Source of the DNA: Halobacillus dabanensis
GTDB lineage: Bacteria; Bacillota; Bacilli; Bacillales; Halobacillaceae
Direction of reading: 5' to 3'
DNA: 64,000 bases
NCBI RefSeq assembly: GCF_900114165.1
Contig: NZ_FOSB01000001.1
Coordinates: forward strand, 1-64,000
The notes under the pieces are model-generated. The model did not search any database. It was not told the origin of the DNA and was given only the letters and a program-made list of their open reading frames with translations. Made by a program: the position numbers and the translations under genes. Positions within the stretch are counted from its first letter, which is position 1. Each line of letters begins with the position of its first letter. This document shows, piece after piece, positions 9,435 through 17,956 of the stretch.

Positions 9435-10440
9435 GCTCCTTTTCTGGATACGGTTTCGGCTTCCCGATGAAATATCCCTGGCCATAATCGACACCTAACT
9501 TCCTTAGCCAGTCCCACTCTTCTTTTGTTTCAATACCTTCGGCAAGTACTTGAATACCAATTTGGCCGGCCCGCTCCATCACTTGATATAAAAATGTTTG
9601 ATTTTTTATGTTTTTATGACACCCCTCTACATAGGAGCGATCGATTTTTAAATAGTCCGGTTGGAGCAAACTCAACATATCTAATGTACTGTATCCGGTT
9701 CCGACATCGTCTAGAGCGACCTTCATTCCAGAAGATTTATATGTATCCAGGATAGATCTTAAATGAGCGACATCGGTAATCTTCTCTGTTTCGACGACTT
9801 CAAAGACTAAATCAGAAGGATCGAGGTCGAATTCTTTAACTACTTGGAAAGTGTGCTTCAAACAGAACTCTGGTACGTAAATCGTCGATGGTAAAAAATT
9901 AATAAATATTTTCTGACCTTCAAGTAAATGTTCAGACTTTGCTTTAACGGCGGTTTTTCTTGCTTTTTGATCGAGCATAGATTGCAGCCCTGAGCGATTA
10001 GCATAAGAAAACAGCTCCCCTGGAGAAACTGACAGATTATTCGACCGAAGTAATGATTCGTAACCGTGGATCTGATTATTTTTCATATCTACAATTGGTT
10101 GTAGATGGGCATCAAAACTACCTTCGTGGATAAGTTCTGCCATTTCGGGATGGCAAAGTCTTTCATAAAGATGCTGTATAGAAATTGGAAAGGAACGGGA
10201 AGTTTCTGTGTTGATGATATGCGACCAATATCTTGGTGTAGCACCTTCAAAAAGGATGGGAAGGGAAGACTTTAATTCCTCTTTACTTTTGTATTCGTAC
10301 ACCTGAACATCACTACTTTTATGATTTAGCGGTAACGGTAGAATCATTCCTTCTTCTTTAGTATCTTTAGGATTAAAGACGATTGCACCACTTTCAGGGA
10401 TATATACAGATGTTCCACAATATTGACAATCTTTAGCCAA
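9421..10440 (-). CDS. EAL-domain cyclic-di-GMP phosphodiesterase
   Basis: The product is 339 aa. Residues about 100-335 form an EAL domain. The signature is ESLLR instead of EALLR, and the catalytic set seems intact: the Glu of ESL, FINF (Asn), FEVVETE, LDDVGTGYS, YLKID, AEGIE and QGYFIG. It would hydrolyse c-di-GMP to pGpG in the cytosol. The N-terminus has a Cys-x2-Cys pair (DCQYCGTSVYIP) and no GGDEF or membrane segment, so its input is unclear. It is convergent with ytlQ and transcribed as a single gene, divergent from ytlR. Confidence 0.87.
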   Translation of the reverse strand: MAKDCQYCGTSVYIPESGAIVFNPKDTKEEGMILPLPLNHKSSDVQVYEYKSKEELKSSLPILFEGATPRYWSHIINTETSRSFPISIQHLYERLCHPEMAELIHEGSFDAHLQPIVDMKNNQIHGYESLLRSNNLSVSPGELFSYANRSGLQSMLDQKARKTAVKAKSEHLLEGQKIFINFLPSTIYVPEFCLKHTFQVVKEFDLDPSDLVFEVVETEKITDVAHLRSILDTYKSSGMKVALDDVGTGYSTLDMLSLLQPDYLKIDRSYVEGCHKNIKNQTFLYQVMERAGQIGIQVLAEGIETKEEWDWLRKLGVDYGQGYFIGKPKPYPEKELIFP

Positions 10441-10527
10441 GACATATTCCCCCTTTTTAACTAGTAGTATAATAGAATAATGGTATAAATGATAATGATA
10501 TGAATTTAGATCTAGGAGAATTGTCTT

Positions 10528-11457
10528 ATGTATATTGTGATTGTCAATCCTGAAGCTGGTAATGGAAAAGCACAGGTCCTATTCCGTAAAATCCAAAAAG
10601 ATCCATTATATAATAAAGCTAATTGCCGATCCTTTTTCACTGAAGGAGAAGGGCATGCAGAAAAGCTTGCCCGCCAAGTTGTTGAAATCCATAAAGAGAC
10701 AATTACTGCAGTCGTCGTAATTGGTGGGGATGGCACTCTTCATGAAGTGGTGAATGGAATAATAAACTATCCGAGGATTCCCATCTCCCTCATTCCTGCA
10801 GGCTCAGGAAATGATTTTGCACGTGGAATACGCTTGAAAGAACGAGGCATCAAGCTTTTTCAAAAATATATTAAAAGACCAGAGCAATTCTCTGTCCGGT
10901 TAGGTCGATATTTACCCCGTCAGCAATCGAAAAACCGACAACGAGCTTTCCTGAATAGCATTGGATTCGGTCTTGATGGACTAGTAGTAGAAACAGCTAA
11001 TAATCAAAAAAACAGATACTGGGCTCGGAAGTTACGTATCTCTAAACTGACATACTCCTTAGCACTATTTCGTACAATCCGAAGGGCGAGACCATTTCAA
11101 TTTGAACTTATCCTTGATGGGAAACTCTATCCTGTGCAGGAAGCGATGATGGTGACCATAACCAATCATCCATATTACGGTGGTGGGATGAAAATAGCAC
11201 CAAAAGCAAATATAAAAAACCCCGCTTTTTACATTATGCTTGTCGAACCAATAAAAAAGAAAAAGCTGTTGGCTTTGTTTTTCAGTGTTTTTCTTGGTCA
11301 GCATATTCGCATGAAAGAGGTCCGGCAAGTGAAAGCGAGCCGTGTGTCCATCCGTTCATTTGAACGGATACCATATCAAGTCGATGGCCAAAGTGGAAAG
11401 TGTTACGATTGTAAAATTGAAAAAGCGGGAATATCGACAACATTCTACGTGGATTGA
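10528..11457 (+). CDS. ytlR: diacylglycerol/lipid kinase family protein (YtlR)
   Basis: The product is 309 aa with the DAGK catalytic domain. It contains VNPEAGNGKA at residues 6-15, the ATP-binding GGDGTLHEVVNG (about residues 71-82) and AGSGNDFARG, then a C-terminal beta-sandwich ending in the Cys-containing SGKCYDCKIEKAG. Family members phosphorylate diacylglycerol or related lipids at the membrane; the substrate of YtlR is not established. The ytlQ-ytlR-ytmP neighbourhood supports the symbol, although here an EAL gene separates ytlQ and ytlR. Confidence 0.85.
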   Translation: MYIVIVNPEAGNGKAQVLFRKIQKDPLYNKANCRSFFTEGEGHAEKLARQVVEIHKETITAVVVIGGDGTLHEVVNGIINYPRIPISLIPAGSGNDFARGIRLKERGIKLFQKYIKRPEQFSVRLGRYLPRQQSKNRQRAFLNSIGFGLDGLVVETANNQKNRYWARKLRISKLTYSLALFRTIRRARPFQFELILDGKLYPVQEAMMVTITNHPYYGGGMKIAPKANIKNPAFYIMLVEPIKKKKLLALFFSVFLGQHIRMKEVRQVKASRVSIRSFERIPYQVDGQSGKCYDCKIEKAGISTTFYVD

Positions 11458-11474
11458 TAGATATCTCTTGAAAG

Positions 11475-11502
11475 TTGACAGATCAATGGGTTAATCTAAA
11501 AT
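11475..11502 (+). promoter_or_regulatory. sigma-A-type promoter for ytmP
   Basis: The -35 is TTGACA at 11475-11480. A 16-bp spacer follows, then the -10 TAAAAT at 11497-11502. It lies about 110 bases before the phosphotransferase gene. Confidence 0.55.
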
Positions 11503-11615
11503 AAGGTGACTGTAGAATCGAGCTCGGGAAAGTTTTGGATCATTACCAAAGTACGATATAATTGAACGACAAACAAAGACGTGATTGAATCACAAGAGGA
11601 TTTGAGGAATTGAAG

Positions 11616-12422
11616 GTGAATTGGTTGGAACATATACTTGGTAGTAATTGGACGATAACACCAGCAGGCGGTTCGACAGGAGAAGCGTACTATGCTCATA
11701 CCGAAGGAAAGCGTTTATTCTTGAAGCGTAATTCTTCCCCTTTTCTAGCTGTCTTATCTGCTGAAGGTATTGTACCCAAGCTTGTTTGGACCAAACGGCT
11801 GGAAAATGGAGATGTAATAACAGCCCAGGAGTGGTTAGAGGGAAGAGAGCTTAAGCCCGAAGAGATGAAACACAGGCGTGTTGCAGGGCTTCTAAGCAAG
11901 ATTCACCATTCCACAGAACTTTTAGATATGCTGATGCGACTCGGCAAACATCCTTTGACCCCTGATGATGTTTTGGGAGACATCATAGAAAACCAAAAAA
12001 TCTTGGACCAAGTAGATCCCCGGATAGAAATTCATCAATCCATCAAGTTTCTTGAGAAGCGTGTCGATCAAGTCCAACATGATGTTCATGTGGTTTGTCA
12101 TTGTGACACTAATCATAATAATTGGTTGCTATCTTCAAAAGACCATCTCTATTTAATTGATTGGGATAACGCTATGGTTGCGGATCCGGCTCTTGATTTA
12201 GGTATGCTTTTATATAATTATATTCCTGAAGATCACTGGGAAACATGGTTGAAGGAATATGGAATCTCCCCAGATTATCACATGTTTGACCGAATGAGAT
12301 GGTATTCTATTTCTCAGGCTTTATCCTTCATCCAATGGCATCAGATGAGAGGCGAATATGATGAAGCGTCGATACGTACGGAGAAGTTGAAAAAAATCAT
12401 GCAGAAGCATGAAATAATATAG
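11616..12422 (+). CDS. ytmP: APH-type phosphotransferase family protein (YtmP)
   Basis: The product is 268 aa with an aminoglycoside/choline-kinase fold. It has RLFLKRNSSPFL (Lys for ATP), the Brenner motif CHCDTNHNNWLL (catalytic Asp) and the metal-binding LIDWDNAMVADPALDLG. It is likely a small-molecule kinase of unknown substrate, not a resistance enzyme. The GTG at 11616 is preferred because TGAGGA precedes it with 7-base spacing. A TTG six bases upstream, at 11610, is an alternative. The position before trmB matches ytmP in B. subtilis. Confidence 0.83.
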   Translation: MNWLEHILGSNWTITPAGGSTGEAYYAHTEGKRLFLKRNSSPFLAVLSAEGIVPKLVWTKRLENGDVITAQEWLEGRELKPEEMKHRRVAGLLSKIHHSTELLDMLMRLGKHPLTPDDVLGDIIENQKILDQVDPRIEIHQSIKFLEKRVDQVQHDVHVVCHCDTNHNNWLLSSKDHLYLIDWDNAMVADPALDLGMLLYNYIPEDHWETWLKEYGISPDYHMFDRMRWYSISQALSFIQWHQMRGEYDEASIRTEKLKKIMQKHEII

Positions 12423-12426
12423 AAAA

Positions 12427-12457
12427 AAGAAGTTGGGTGCTCCCAACTTCTTTTTTT
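12427..12457 (+). terminator. ytmP terminator
   Basis: The stem GAAGTTGGG / CCCAACTTC has a short loop and is followed by seven T's, immediately after ytmP. Confidence 0.85.
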
Positions 12458-12508
12458 ATGCACATTTCCGAACTGTCTTTAAATGTCTATTATTCAACTA
12501 TCTGGCAG

Positions 12509-12806
12509 TATTCCGGAAGACTCGGTTTCGAGACTCTAGTGGGAGGTTAGGGGCTACGGGAAAAGGTTCGCTTTCCGTGGGGCGGGCGGTTAGCCTCCTC
12601 GAGCTATGCGGGGTCTCACCTGTCCCGCAGCTCCCACAGGAGTCTCACCGTTTCCCTCCGCCCCTCAGCCGTATAATGTGACTCGAAATCATTCTGCATG
12701 GTATCCACCGTTGCATATGAAAATTCCATGAAAATACCTGTTGTAGAGCCTTCCCATCCCCCATTCGTACTTTCCCAGATGTCTCGAAACTGAGTCTTAC
12801 AGAATA
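12509..12806. repeat. ~298-bp GC-rich element with terminal inverted repeats
   Basis: The ends are inverted repeats of about 26 bp: 12509-12534 (core AGACTCGGTTTCGAGAC) and 12781-12806 (core GTCTCGAAACTGAGTCT), with about three mismatches. The inside is much more GC-rich than its surroundings (for example TCCGTGGGGCGGGCGG) and holds further dyads. No convincing ORF is present. The outer 35 bases of the right end (12781-12815) recur at 18047-18081, and 12547-12570 recurs at 18083-18106. It behaves like a small non-coding mobile repeat (MITE-like), not seen with a transposase here. Confidence 0.65.
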
Positions 12807-12836
12807 GGGAGCTTTACTGGAAGAGATGAGGAAATA

Positions 12837-12866
12837 AAAAAACCGCTGATTAGGCAGCGGTTTTTT
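12837..12866 (-). terminator. terminator of the small membrane-protein gene
   Basis: The stem AAAAAACCGCTG / CAGCGGTTTTTT overlaps the end of the minus-strand ORF and gives a T-run on the minus strand. Confidence 0.8.
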
Positions 12867-13035
12867 CTGTAGCAGGAGTATATTTAAGTTTCTTTTCTTT
12901 AACTTCTGCGCTCATCATTTCAGTCATTTTTTCAAAAGGATATATAAAAAGTGCGTAACCTGCGAATAGTACGGAGAAAAAGGCTAATACAGTCAGCTCG
13001 ATCATTTTAGTCATAAGATTCATAATTTTAATCAT
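12850..13035 (-). CDS. small single-pass membrane protein
   Basis: This protein of about 61 aa has one strong membrane helix (IELTVLAFFSVLFAGYALFI) and a charged Lys/Glu-rich C-terminus. I do not recognise a family. It is supported by a terminator at its 3' end and by CAGGAG upstream. The start is uncertain: the ATG at 13035 is very close to CAGGAG, and the ATG at 13023 would fit spacing less tightly but also works. A candidate CcpA site lies about 45 bases upstream, so expression may depend on carbon source. Confidence 0.55.
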   Translation of the reverse strand: MIKIMNLMTKMIELTVLAFFSVLFAGYALFIYPFEKMTEMMSAEVKEKKLKYTPATEKTAA

Positions 13036-13078
13036 CACTCCTGTTTTATTTGTTTTTCCACGATTTCTATACTAAAGC

Positions 13079-13092
13079 AGTAAGCGCTTACA
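13079..13092. promoter_or_regulatory. candidate CcpA-binding cre site
   Basis: AGTAAGCGCTTACA matches the cre consensus TGWAARCGYTWNCW at 13 of 14 positions and contains the perfect 12-bp palindrome GTAAGCGCTTAC. On the minus strand it overlaps a possible promoter (TTGTAA, 16 bp, TATAGA) for the small membrane-protein gene. This arrangement would predict repression on preferred sugars. ccpA itself is in this window. Confidence 0.45.
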
Positions 13093-13284
13093 ACCCAACC
13101 CCATAATTGTAGAATAATTCCACTCTTCTTCGCATGTTTCATGGTGAAGAGCGTATAGCTCACTCATTATCCTATATAAGGGAGATACATCGTTTATGCC
13201 TCCTTTACCGTCCAAATAGAAAAAATTTTATATTTTTGTGGCTTCGTGGTAACATTTTAACGATAAGAAGGAGGAATTCCACAT

Positions 13285-13929
13285 ATGCGTTTGAGAAATA
13301 AACCATGGGCAGACGATTTCCTAAGAGAGCAGGATGGTATCGTTGTCCAGTATCCGTTTGAAATGAAAGGGAAATGGAAGGAGCTGTTCCGAAACACAGA
13401 ACAGCCACTTCATCTAGAGATAGGCTCAGGTAAAGGTCAGTTTATTGCGGGTATGGGCCGTCAGCACCCGGAAGTCAACTTTATTGGACTGGAATTTGTA
13501 AAAAGTGTCATTGTCGGTGCTGTAAAAAAAGTAATAGAAGCAGATACAGAAAATGTACGAATGGTCAATGAAAACGCTAAAGACTTGAGAGAGTTATTCG
13601 AGGATGACGAAGTAGATCATATTTACTTGAACTTTTCGGATCCTTGGCCTAAGAATAAACATGAAAAGCGACGGTTGACGTACCGAACTTTTCTTGAACA
13701 ATATGAAGCGGTGTTGAAGTCCGGAGGACAGGTGACATTGAAGACAGATAACAAAGGGCTATTTGAATATTCCCTAGTGAGTTTTTCTAATTATGGTATG
13801 GTTTTGGAAGACGTTTCTGTAGATCTTCACGCAGACGAAGACCCATTGAACGTAACGACAGAATACGAAGAGAAATTTTCTGCAAAGGGTCAGCCTATTT
13901 ATCGATGTACGGCACGGTTCTCCCCTTGA
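13285..13929 (+). CDS. trmB: tRNA (guanine-N7)-methyltransferase TrmB
   Basis: The product is 214 aa and full length. It has the SAM-binding start HLEIGSGKGQFIAGM (about residues 47-61), the DHIYLNFSDPWPKNKHEKRR signature that holds the catalytic Asp, and a C-terminal TEYEEKF motif. It methylates N7 of G46 in tRNA. AGGAGG precedes the ATG. The neighbours (ytmP upstream, ytnP downstream) match B. subtilis ytmQ. Confidence 0.95.
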   Translation: MRLRNKPWADDFLREQDGIVVQYPFEMKGKWKELFRNTEQPLHLEIGSGKGQFIAGMGRQHPEVNFIGLEFVKSVIVGAVKKVIEADTENVRMVNENAKDLRELFEDDEVDHIYLNFSDPWPKNKHEKRRLTYRTFLEQYEAVLKSGGQVTLKTDNKGLFEYSLVSFSNYGMVLEDVSVDLHADEDPLNVTTEYEEKFSAKGQPIYRCTARFSP

Positions 13930-13942
13930 CAACGCTTACATC

Positions 13943-13971
13943 AGCTCTAGTTTATATGGTAAACTAGAGCT
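13943..13971 (+). terminator. perfect 12-bp hairpin between trmB and ytnP
   Basis: AGCTCTAGTTTA and its exact complement flank a 5-base loop. The T-tract after it is weak (ATCTTTG). It may be the trmB terminator, or an operator or attenuator ahead of ytnP, whose start is only 27 bases on. Confidence 0.5.
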
Positions 13972-13997
13972 ATCTTTGTATAAAAGGGGATGTTTCC

Positions 13998-14855
13998 GTG
14001 GAACAGATGAAGGTCGGACGTGCTACATTGACGTGGTTAGATGGTGGAGTTACACATATGGACGGAGGCGCAATGTTCGGTGTGGTCCCAAAACCGCTTT
14101 GGAGCAAAAAATATCCTGTGAACGATCGAAACCAGATAGAATTAAGGACAGACCCTATTTTAGTTGAGGTGGACGGGAAACGGATGTTGATTGATTCTGG
14201 GATCGGTAATGATAAATTGAGTGATAAACAGAAACGGAATTTTGGGGTTTTAGAAGAGTCATCGATTACCCGTTGTTTGAGGGACTTGAATCTTACAGCA
14301 GAAGATATCGATGCTTTGCTGATGACTCATCTTCATTTCGATCATGCGTCAGGGTTAACTCGGTGGGAAGACGATGAACTTGTACCTTCCTTTCCGAATG
14401 CGGTTATTTATACGAGTGAAAAAGAATGGAGCGAGATGCGCCATCCAAATATCCGTTCTAAGAATACGTACTGGGAATCTAATTGGAAGGCTGTTGAAGG
14501 GCTTGTACATACCTATGAAGAAAGTCTTGAAATAGTCCCAGGGCTTAAAATGATTCATACAAGTGGGCATAGTGATGGACACTCGATAATTGTTTTTGAA
14601 GATGGAGAAGCGGATTGTTTTATTCATATGGCAGATCTAATGCCGACTCATGCTCACCAAAATGTTCTGTGGGCGCTAGCTTACGATGATTATCCAGTCA
14701 CATCGGTACATGAAAAGCAGAATTGGATGGATTATGGATATTTCAGAAAAGCATGGTATGTATTTTATCATGACGCTATTTTCAGGGCGTTAAGGTTTGA
14801 TGAAAATGGTGAAGTTATCGGTCAATTGAAACAAAAGAAACACTCGTACACATAA
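13998..14855 (+). CDS. ytnP: metallo-beta-lactamase-fold hydrolase (YtnP, lactonase-like)
   Basis: The product is 285 aa with the zinc motif [10 protein letters not shown] (HxHxDH), a later [10 protein letters not shown] (His) and the Asp in [11 protein letters not shown]. This is the layout of the AHL-lactonase-like group. B. subtilis YtnP has reported lactonase activity that interferes with acyl-homoserine-lactone signalling; the native substrate here is unknown. GTG is the start, with AAAGGGGA 7 bases upstream, and it begins [18 protein letters not shown] bidirectional terminator follows. Confidence 0.87.
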   Translation: MEQMKVGRATLTWLDGGVTHMDGGAMFGVVPKPLWSKKYPVNDRNQIELRTDPILVEVDGKRMLIDSGIGNDKLSDKQKRNFGVLEESSITRCLRDLNLTAEDIDALLMTHLHFDHASGLTRWEDDELVPSFPNAVIYTSEKEWSEMRHPNIRSKNTYWESNWKAVEGLVHTYEESLEIVPGLKMIHTSGHSDGHSIIVFEDGEADCFIHMADLMPTHAHQNVLWALAYDDYPVTSVHEKQNWMDYGYFRKAWYVFYHDAIFRALRFDENGEVIGQLKQKKHSYT

Positions 14856-14856
14856 T

Positions 14857-14890
14857 AAAAAGTACCCTCGAATATTCGAGGGTACTTTTT
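14857..14890. terminator. ytnP terminator
   Basis: The long stem AAAAGTACCCTCGAA with its complement has a short loop and a T-run. It can act in both directions. Confidence 0.85.
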
Positions 14891-14962
14891 GATTGGTTAC
14901 TGAATGATAAGATTCAGTAACTTGTGTGAATTATGGCGATCAAAAACCGCGAGCATTGCTCC

Positions 14963-15051
14963 TAGCCACTCGCATCATACGCTATCCGTCACAGGAGAGT
15001 CCTTCTCCAGCCGTTTTGTTTATGATTTTCGTGTCTTTTCAGTGTGCCCTG
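14963..15051. repeat. intergenic repeat family B, copy 1
   Basis: This stretch shares AGCCACTCGC, CCAGCCGTTTTG, TATG and CGTGTCT, in the same order and near-equal spacing, with 30645-30751. It lies between the ytnP terminator and the end of ytzB. An extra hairpin (GTTACTGAAT paired with ATTCAGTAAC-like sequence) sits just upstream at about 14896-14921. No ORF is convincing. Confidence 0.5.
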
Positions 15052-15065
15052 GTCTTTGCGCTAAA

Positions 15066-15383
15066 TTATGCAGTTGTTTCAGCTACATCTACAATTGTGC
15101 CAGTTTCGGTATCGATGTAGAATTCAAATTGAGATGTTTCACCGTCCTGGTTTTTAGAAATGCCTCCACGGTATACATCATAATTAATTCCATTCTTGTT
15201 GAGTTCTTCAGGTTTCATGTAAATCCATGAGCCACTGATCGGCCCTTGCTTTTTAAAAGCTTCTTTGGCAATCTTCAAAGCTTTTTCAGGAGTAACTCCC
15301 TGACCATTGCTTAACTGTTCTTTGACAACATAGCCTGCCAATGCTCCTACACCAGCGGCTAGTGCGACTTTTTTCCAGTTCAT
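15066..15383 (-). CDS. ytzB: PepSY-domain small protein (YtzB)
   Basis: The product is 105 aa. An N-terminal hydrophobic, glycine-rich segment (VALAAGVGALAGYVV) could be a membrane anchor or signal. It is followed by a PepSY domain: ALKIAKEAFKKQGPISGSW, then FEFYIDTETGTIVDV near the end. PepSY domains are often peptidase-inhibitory. The ATG at 15383 has GAGGTGAT upstream; a TTG two codons earlier is less likely. It is divergent from the ytoP peptidase gene, as in B. subtilis. Confidence 0.8.
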   Translation of the reverse strand: MNWKKVALAAGVGALAGYVVKEQLSNGQGVTPEKALKIAKEAFKKQGPISGSWIYMKPEELNKNGINYDVYRGGISKNQDGETSQFEFYIDTETGTIVDVAETTA

Positions 15384-15473
15384 TACCAATCACCTCACAA
15401 CTAATTTCTAATCTTCAGTATACTAAATGTTCCCCTTAAAAGGAAATCAAAACATATTAACATGACTGATTTG

Positions 15474-15487
15474 TAGAAACGTTTTCA
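15474..15487. promoter_or_regulatory. weak cre-like site upstream of ytoP
   Basis: TAGAAACGTTTTCA matches 12 of 14 positions of the cre consensus and is centred on AAACGTTT. It lies about 50 bases before ytoP, within the likely promoter. It could be chance. Confidence 0.25.
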
Positions 15488-15534
15488 AAATTCCGTTAAA
15501 CTATATGGAAGAAGGATAAAAAGGAGATGTACAT

Positions 15535-16602
15535 ATGAATCAAGAGACGAAGCACCTTTTCAAAACTTTGACTGAACTCCCAGGCGCGCCTGGTAACGAA
15601 CATCTAGTGCGTCAGTTTATGAGAGAAGAATTAGAAAAGTATGCAGATGAAGTCATTCAGGACCGTCTTGGTGGGGTTTTCGGTATCAAGAATGGAAAAG
15701 GCCCGAGGGTCATGGTAGCAGGACATATGGATGAAGTCGGATTTATGGTTACTCAAGTTACGGAAAATGGAATGCTCCGCTTTCAAACACTTGGTGGATG
15801 GTGGAACCAAGTTATGCTGGCTCAACGTGTGCAGATAATGACAGAAAACGGCCCTGTAGTCGGAGTTATTGGTTCCATTCCACCTCATAATTTGACGCCT
15901 GAACAGAGAAAGAAGCCGATGGAAATCAAAAATATGCTTATAGATATCGGCGCTGACGATAGGGAAGATGCAAAGAGTATTGGAATTAAGCCGGGACAAC
16001 CTATTGTTCCGATTTGTCCGTTCACGCCAATGGCTAATGAAAAAAAAGTATTAGCTAAAGCTTGGGATAACCGTTATGGATGTGGACTTTCCATTGAGTT
16101 ATTAAAAGAACTGCAAGGAGAGCAACTCCCTAATAAACTTTATTCGGGGGCTACCGTCCAGGAAGAAGTAGGGTTAAGGGGGGCACAAGTGGCAGCAAAC
16201 ATGATTGACCCTGATATCTTTTATGCCCTGGATGCTTCTCCAGCTAACGATATGAGTGGCGACAATAAAGAGTTTGGCCAACTAGGAAAAGGAGCTCTTT
16301 TACGTATCCTTGACCGTTCGATGGTCACCCACCGTGGTATAAGGGAATTTATTTTAGATACAGCAGAAACGCATGATATCCCATATCAATATTTCGTATC
16401 TCAGGGAGGTACGGATGCAGGTAGGGTTCATATGTCTAATGATGGAGTACCATCTGCTGTGGTGGGTGTTTGCTCCCGTTACATTCATACTTCCTCTTCC
16501 ATTATTCATGTGGACGATTATGCAGCCGCCAAAGAATTACTTGTTAAACTAGTAAAATCTACAGATGAAAATGCTGTGGAGCAAATCAGAAAAAATGTTT
16601 AA
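15535..16602 (+). CDS. ytoP: M42-family aminopeptidase (YtoP)
   Basis: The product is 355 aa with the M42 co-catalytic metal set. AGHMDEVGF gives the His and the catalytic Asp. AWDNRYGCG gives the bridging Asp. [10 protein letters not shown] gives the general-base Glu and a metal ligand. ALDASPA gives an Asp, and [11 protein letters not shown] gives the last His. Such enzymes form large tetrahedral cytosolic particles that trim peptides. AAAGGAG precedes the ATG. It is a glutamyl/leucyl-type aminopeptidase; older cellulase annotations of this family are misleading. Confidence 0.9.
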   Translation: MNQETKHLFKTLTELPGAPGNEHLVRQFMREELEKYADEVIQDRLGGVFGIKNGKGPRVMVAGHMDEVGFMVTQVTENGMLRFQTLGGWWNQVMLAQRVQIMTENGPVVGVIGSIPPHNLTPEQRKKPMEIKNMLIDIGADDREDAKSIGIKPGQPIVPICPFTPMANEKKVLAKAWDNRYGCGLSIELLKELQGEQLPNKLYSGATVQEEVGLRGAQVAANMIDPDIFYALDASPANDMSGDNKEFGQLGKGALLRILDRSMVTHRGIREFILDTAETHDIPYQYFVSQGGTDAGRVHMSNDGVPSAVVGVCSRYIHTSSSIIHVDDYAAAKELLVKLVKSTDENAVEQIRKNV

Positions 16603-16607
16603 TTTTA

Positions 16608-16647
16608 CCAAAGTCACGCAAGCTGATGCCAGCAAGCGTGACTTTGT
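16608..16647 (+). terminator. hairpin after ytoP
   Basis: The 11-bp stem CAAAGTCACGC / GCGTGACTTTG is strong but lacks a clear T-run, so it may be a weak terminator or a processing or stability hairpin. Confidence 0.5.
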
Positions 16648-16754
16648 GCTAGAATGGTTAGACATCATCCTTGTGGGTGATTCATATGTAGTATTAGAAA
16701 TTGAATGATAGAAATATTGGTAATATAAGGATGAGAAGGAGAAAGGTGCACGCT

Positions 16755-17258
16755 ATGCTGAAAATATACGTGGGATCCCAAAACCCTACAAAAGTTGAAT
16801 CCGTAAAACATGTATTTCCTGATATGGAAGTGGTCGGAATGGAAGTAGAATCCAAAGTTGCTGCCCAGCCTTTTTCTGATGAGGAAACATTAGAGGGGGC
16901 TATTAACCGTGCCAGAGAATGTGCTTCGCAAAGTAAAGCCCATATAGGAGTAGGGTTAGAGGGCGGAGTAATGGAAATTGGAGATGAGCTTTACCTATGC
17001 AATTGGGGTGCTCTTGTAGATAAGAAAGAAAATGTTTACACGGCCAGTGGAGCCCGAATCCTTCTACCAGATGAAGTTAAAAGCGGTCTTGAAAAGGGGA
17101 AAGAGCTCGGGGACGTCATGGATGTTTATGCAGATAAACATGAAGTAAGAAAGAATGAGGGTGCCATAGGAATATTCACTAATGGCCTTGTTCAACGCGA
17201 AGAGATGTTCACCCATGTAGTGAAATTACTTAAGGGCCAATGGGAATATGACCAATAA
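16755..17258 (+). CDS. DUF84 inosine/xanthosine triphosphatase-like NTPase
   Basis: The product is 167 aa and resembles the YjjX/DUF84 group of house-cleaning NTPases. Its N-terminal VGSQNPTKVESVK binds the nucleotide, the central GVGLEGGVME has the acidic residues, and RKNEGAIGIFTNGLV lies near the C-terminus. It likely hydrolyses ITP and XTP so that deaminated purines do not enter nucleic acids. The ATG at 16755, with AAAGG 8 bases upstream, is chosen over a longer ORF reaching 16701, because homology begins at LKIYVGSQNPTK. Confidence 0.85.
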   Translation: MLKIYVGSQNPTKVESVKHVFPDMEVVGMEVESKVAAQPFSDEETLEGAINRARECASQSKAHIGVGLEGGVMEIGDELYLCNWGALVDKKENVYTASGARILLPDEVKSGLEKGKELGDVMDVYADKHEVRKNEGAIGIFTNGLVQREEMFTHVVKLLKGQWEYDQ

Positions 17259-17301
17259 TAAAGGGTTGCGTTTAATATTAGATTAGACGCAACCCTTTTT
17301 A
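17259..17301 (+). terminator. terminator after the NTPase gene
   Basis: AAGGGTTGCGT pairs with ACGCAACCCTT, with a T-run after it. The next roughly 180 bases, up to ytoQ, show nothing recognisable. Confidence 0.8.
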
Positions 17302-17490
17302 ATAGGAAAATAATTTTTAATTTTTAAAAGGCAACCAAGTAAAGTATAGACAAATCACTCTCCTGCTCCGATCCAGTCTCGACAAGTTCCCCCATTCTGC
17401 ATGAGGAATAATCTCACTCACTGGTAGTGACTGGTAGTTGTTGCACATGGATATCGTGTCTATTAAGTGCTAGGTTACGCCTTCATTCAA

Positions 17491-17932
17491 TTATTGATAT
17501 AAATAGCTGAGAACATCGAGAGCTTGTTCTATCGTTTCTACTGTCACATCCGCCTGGTTCGATAGTTCTTTTAATGGGTGGACAAGGGACTCTGGCCTTA
17601 TAAGGATTAAGGGCTTCCCCCCCCTGGATAGCAGCTCCGGCATCCAAGGCAGTATTCCACTGTTTATACGATTCACCGAAGAAGGCAATGACAGCATCCG
17701 ATTTTTGTAGAAGGACTCGGGTTCTGAAATTGTTTATGCTTGACGCTGCATCATCACGGTACATTTTGTTTGGTTGTTCACCAAGGATCTTTTCACCTAT
17801 GTCATCAGAAAGTTCGTGGTTTTCTTGAGGACTGACGAAGTGGAGCGGTAGATTTTTCTCATCTGCTTTTTTCCTTACTTCATGACGCCAATCGTCGTGA
17901 ATTTGACCTGCTAAATAGACGGTTAATTCCAT
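17491..17932 (-). pseudogene. ytoQ: YtoQ-family protein, frameshifted
   Basis: The first frame, from the ATG at 17932, reads LTVYLAGQIHDDWRHEVRKK and continues through FFGESYKQWNTALDAGAAIQ, typical of YtoQ (a nucleoside 2-deoxyribosyltransferase-like fold). After a G8 run (C8 on the plus strand, 17617-17624) it turns into nonsense. The other frame resumes exactly there as GGKPLILIRPESLVHPLKEL and ends ALDVLSYLYQ at 17491, giving a normal family length of about 147 aa. One missing or two extra G's explain this. It may be a true null, a sequencing error or a slippery site. The enzymatic role of YtoQ is not established. Confidence 0.83.
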
Positions 17933-17956
17933 TCTATAAACCTCCTAAAGTTCCCT

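Noticed and set aside
12433-12681. Open frame of 82 codons through the GC-rich repeat
   Set aside because: It lies inside the terminal-inverted-repeat element, has no ribosome binding site, and its composition follows the repeat; no family resemblance.
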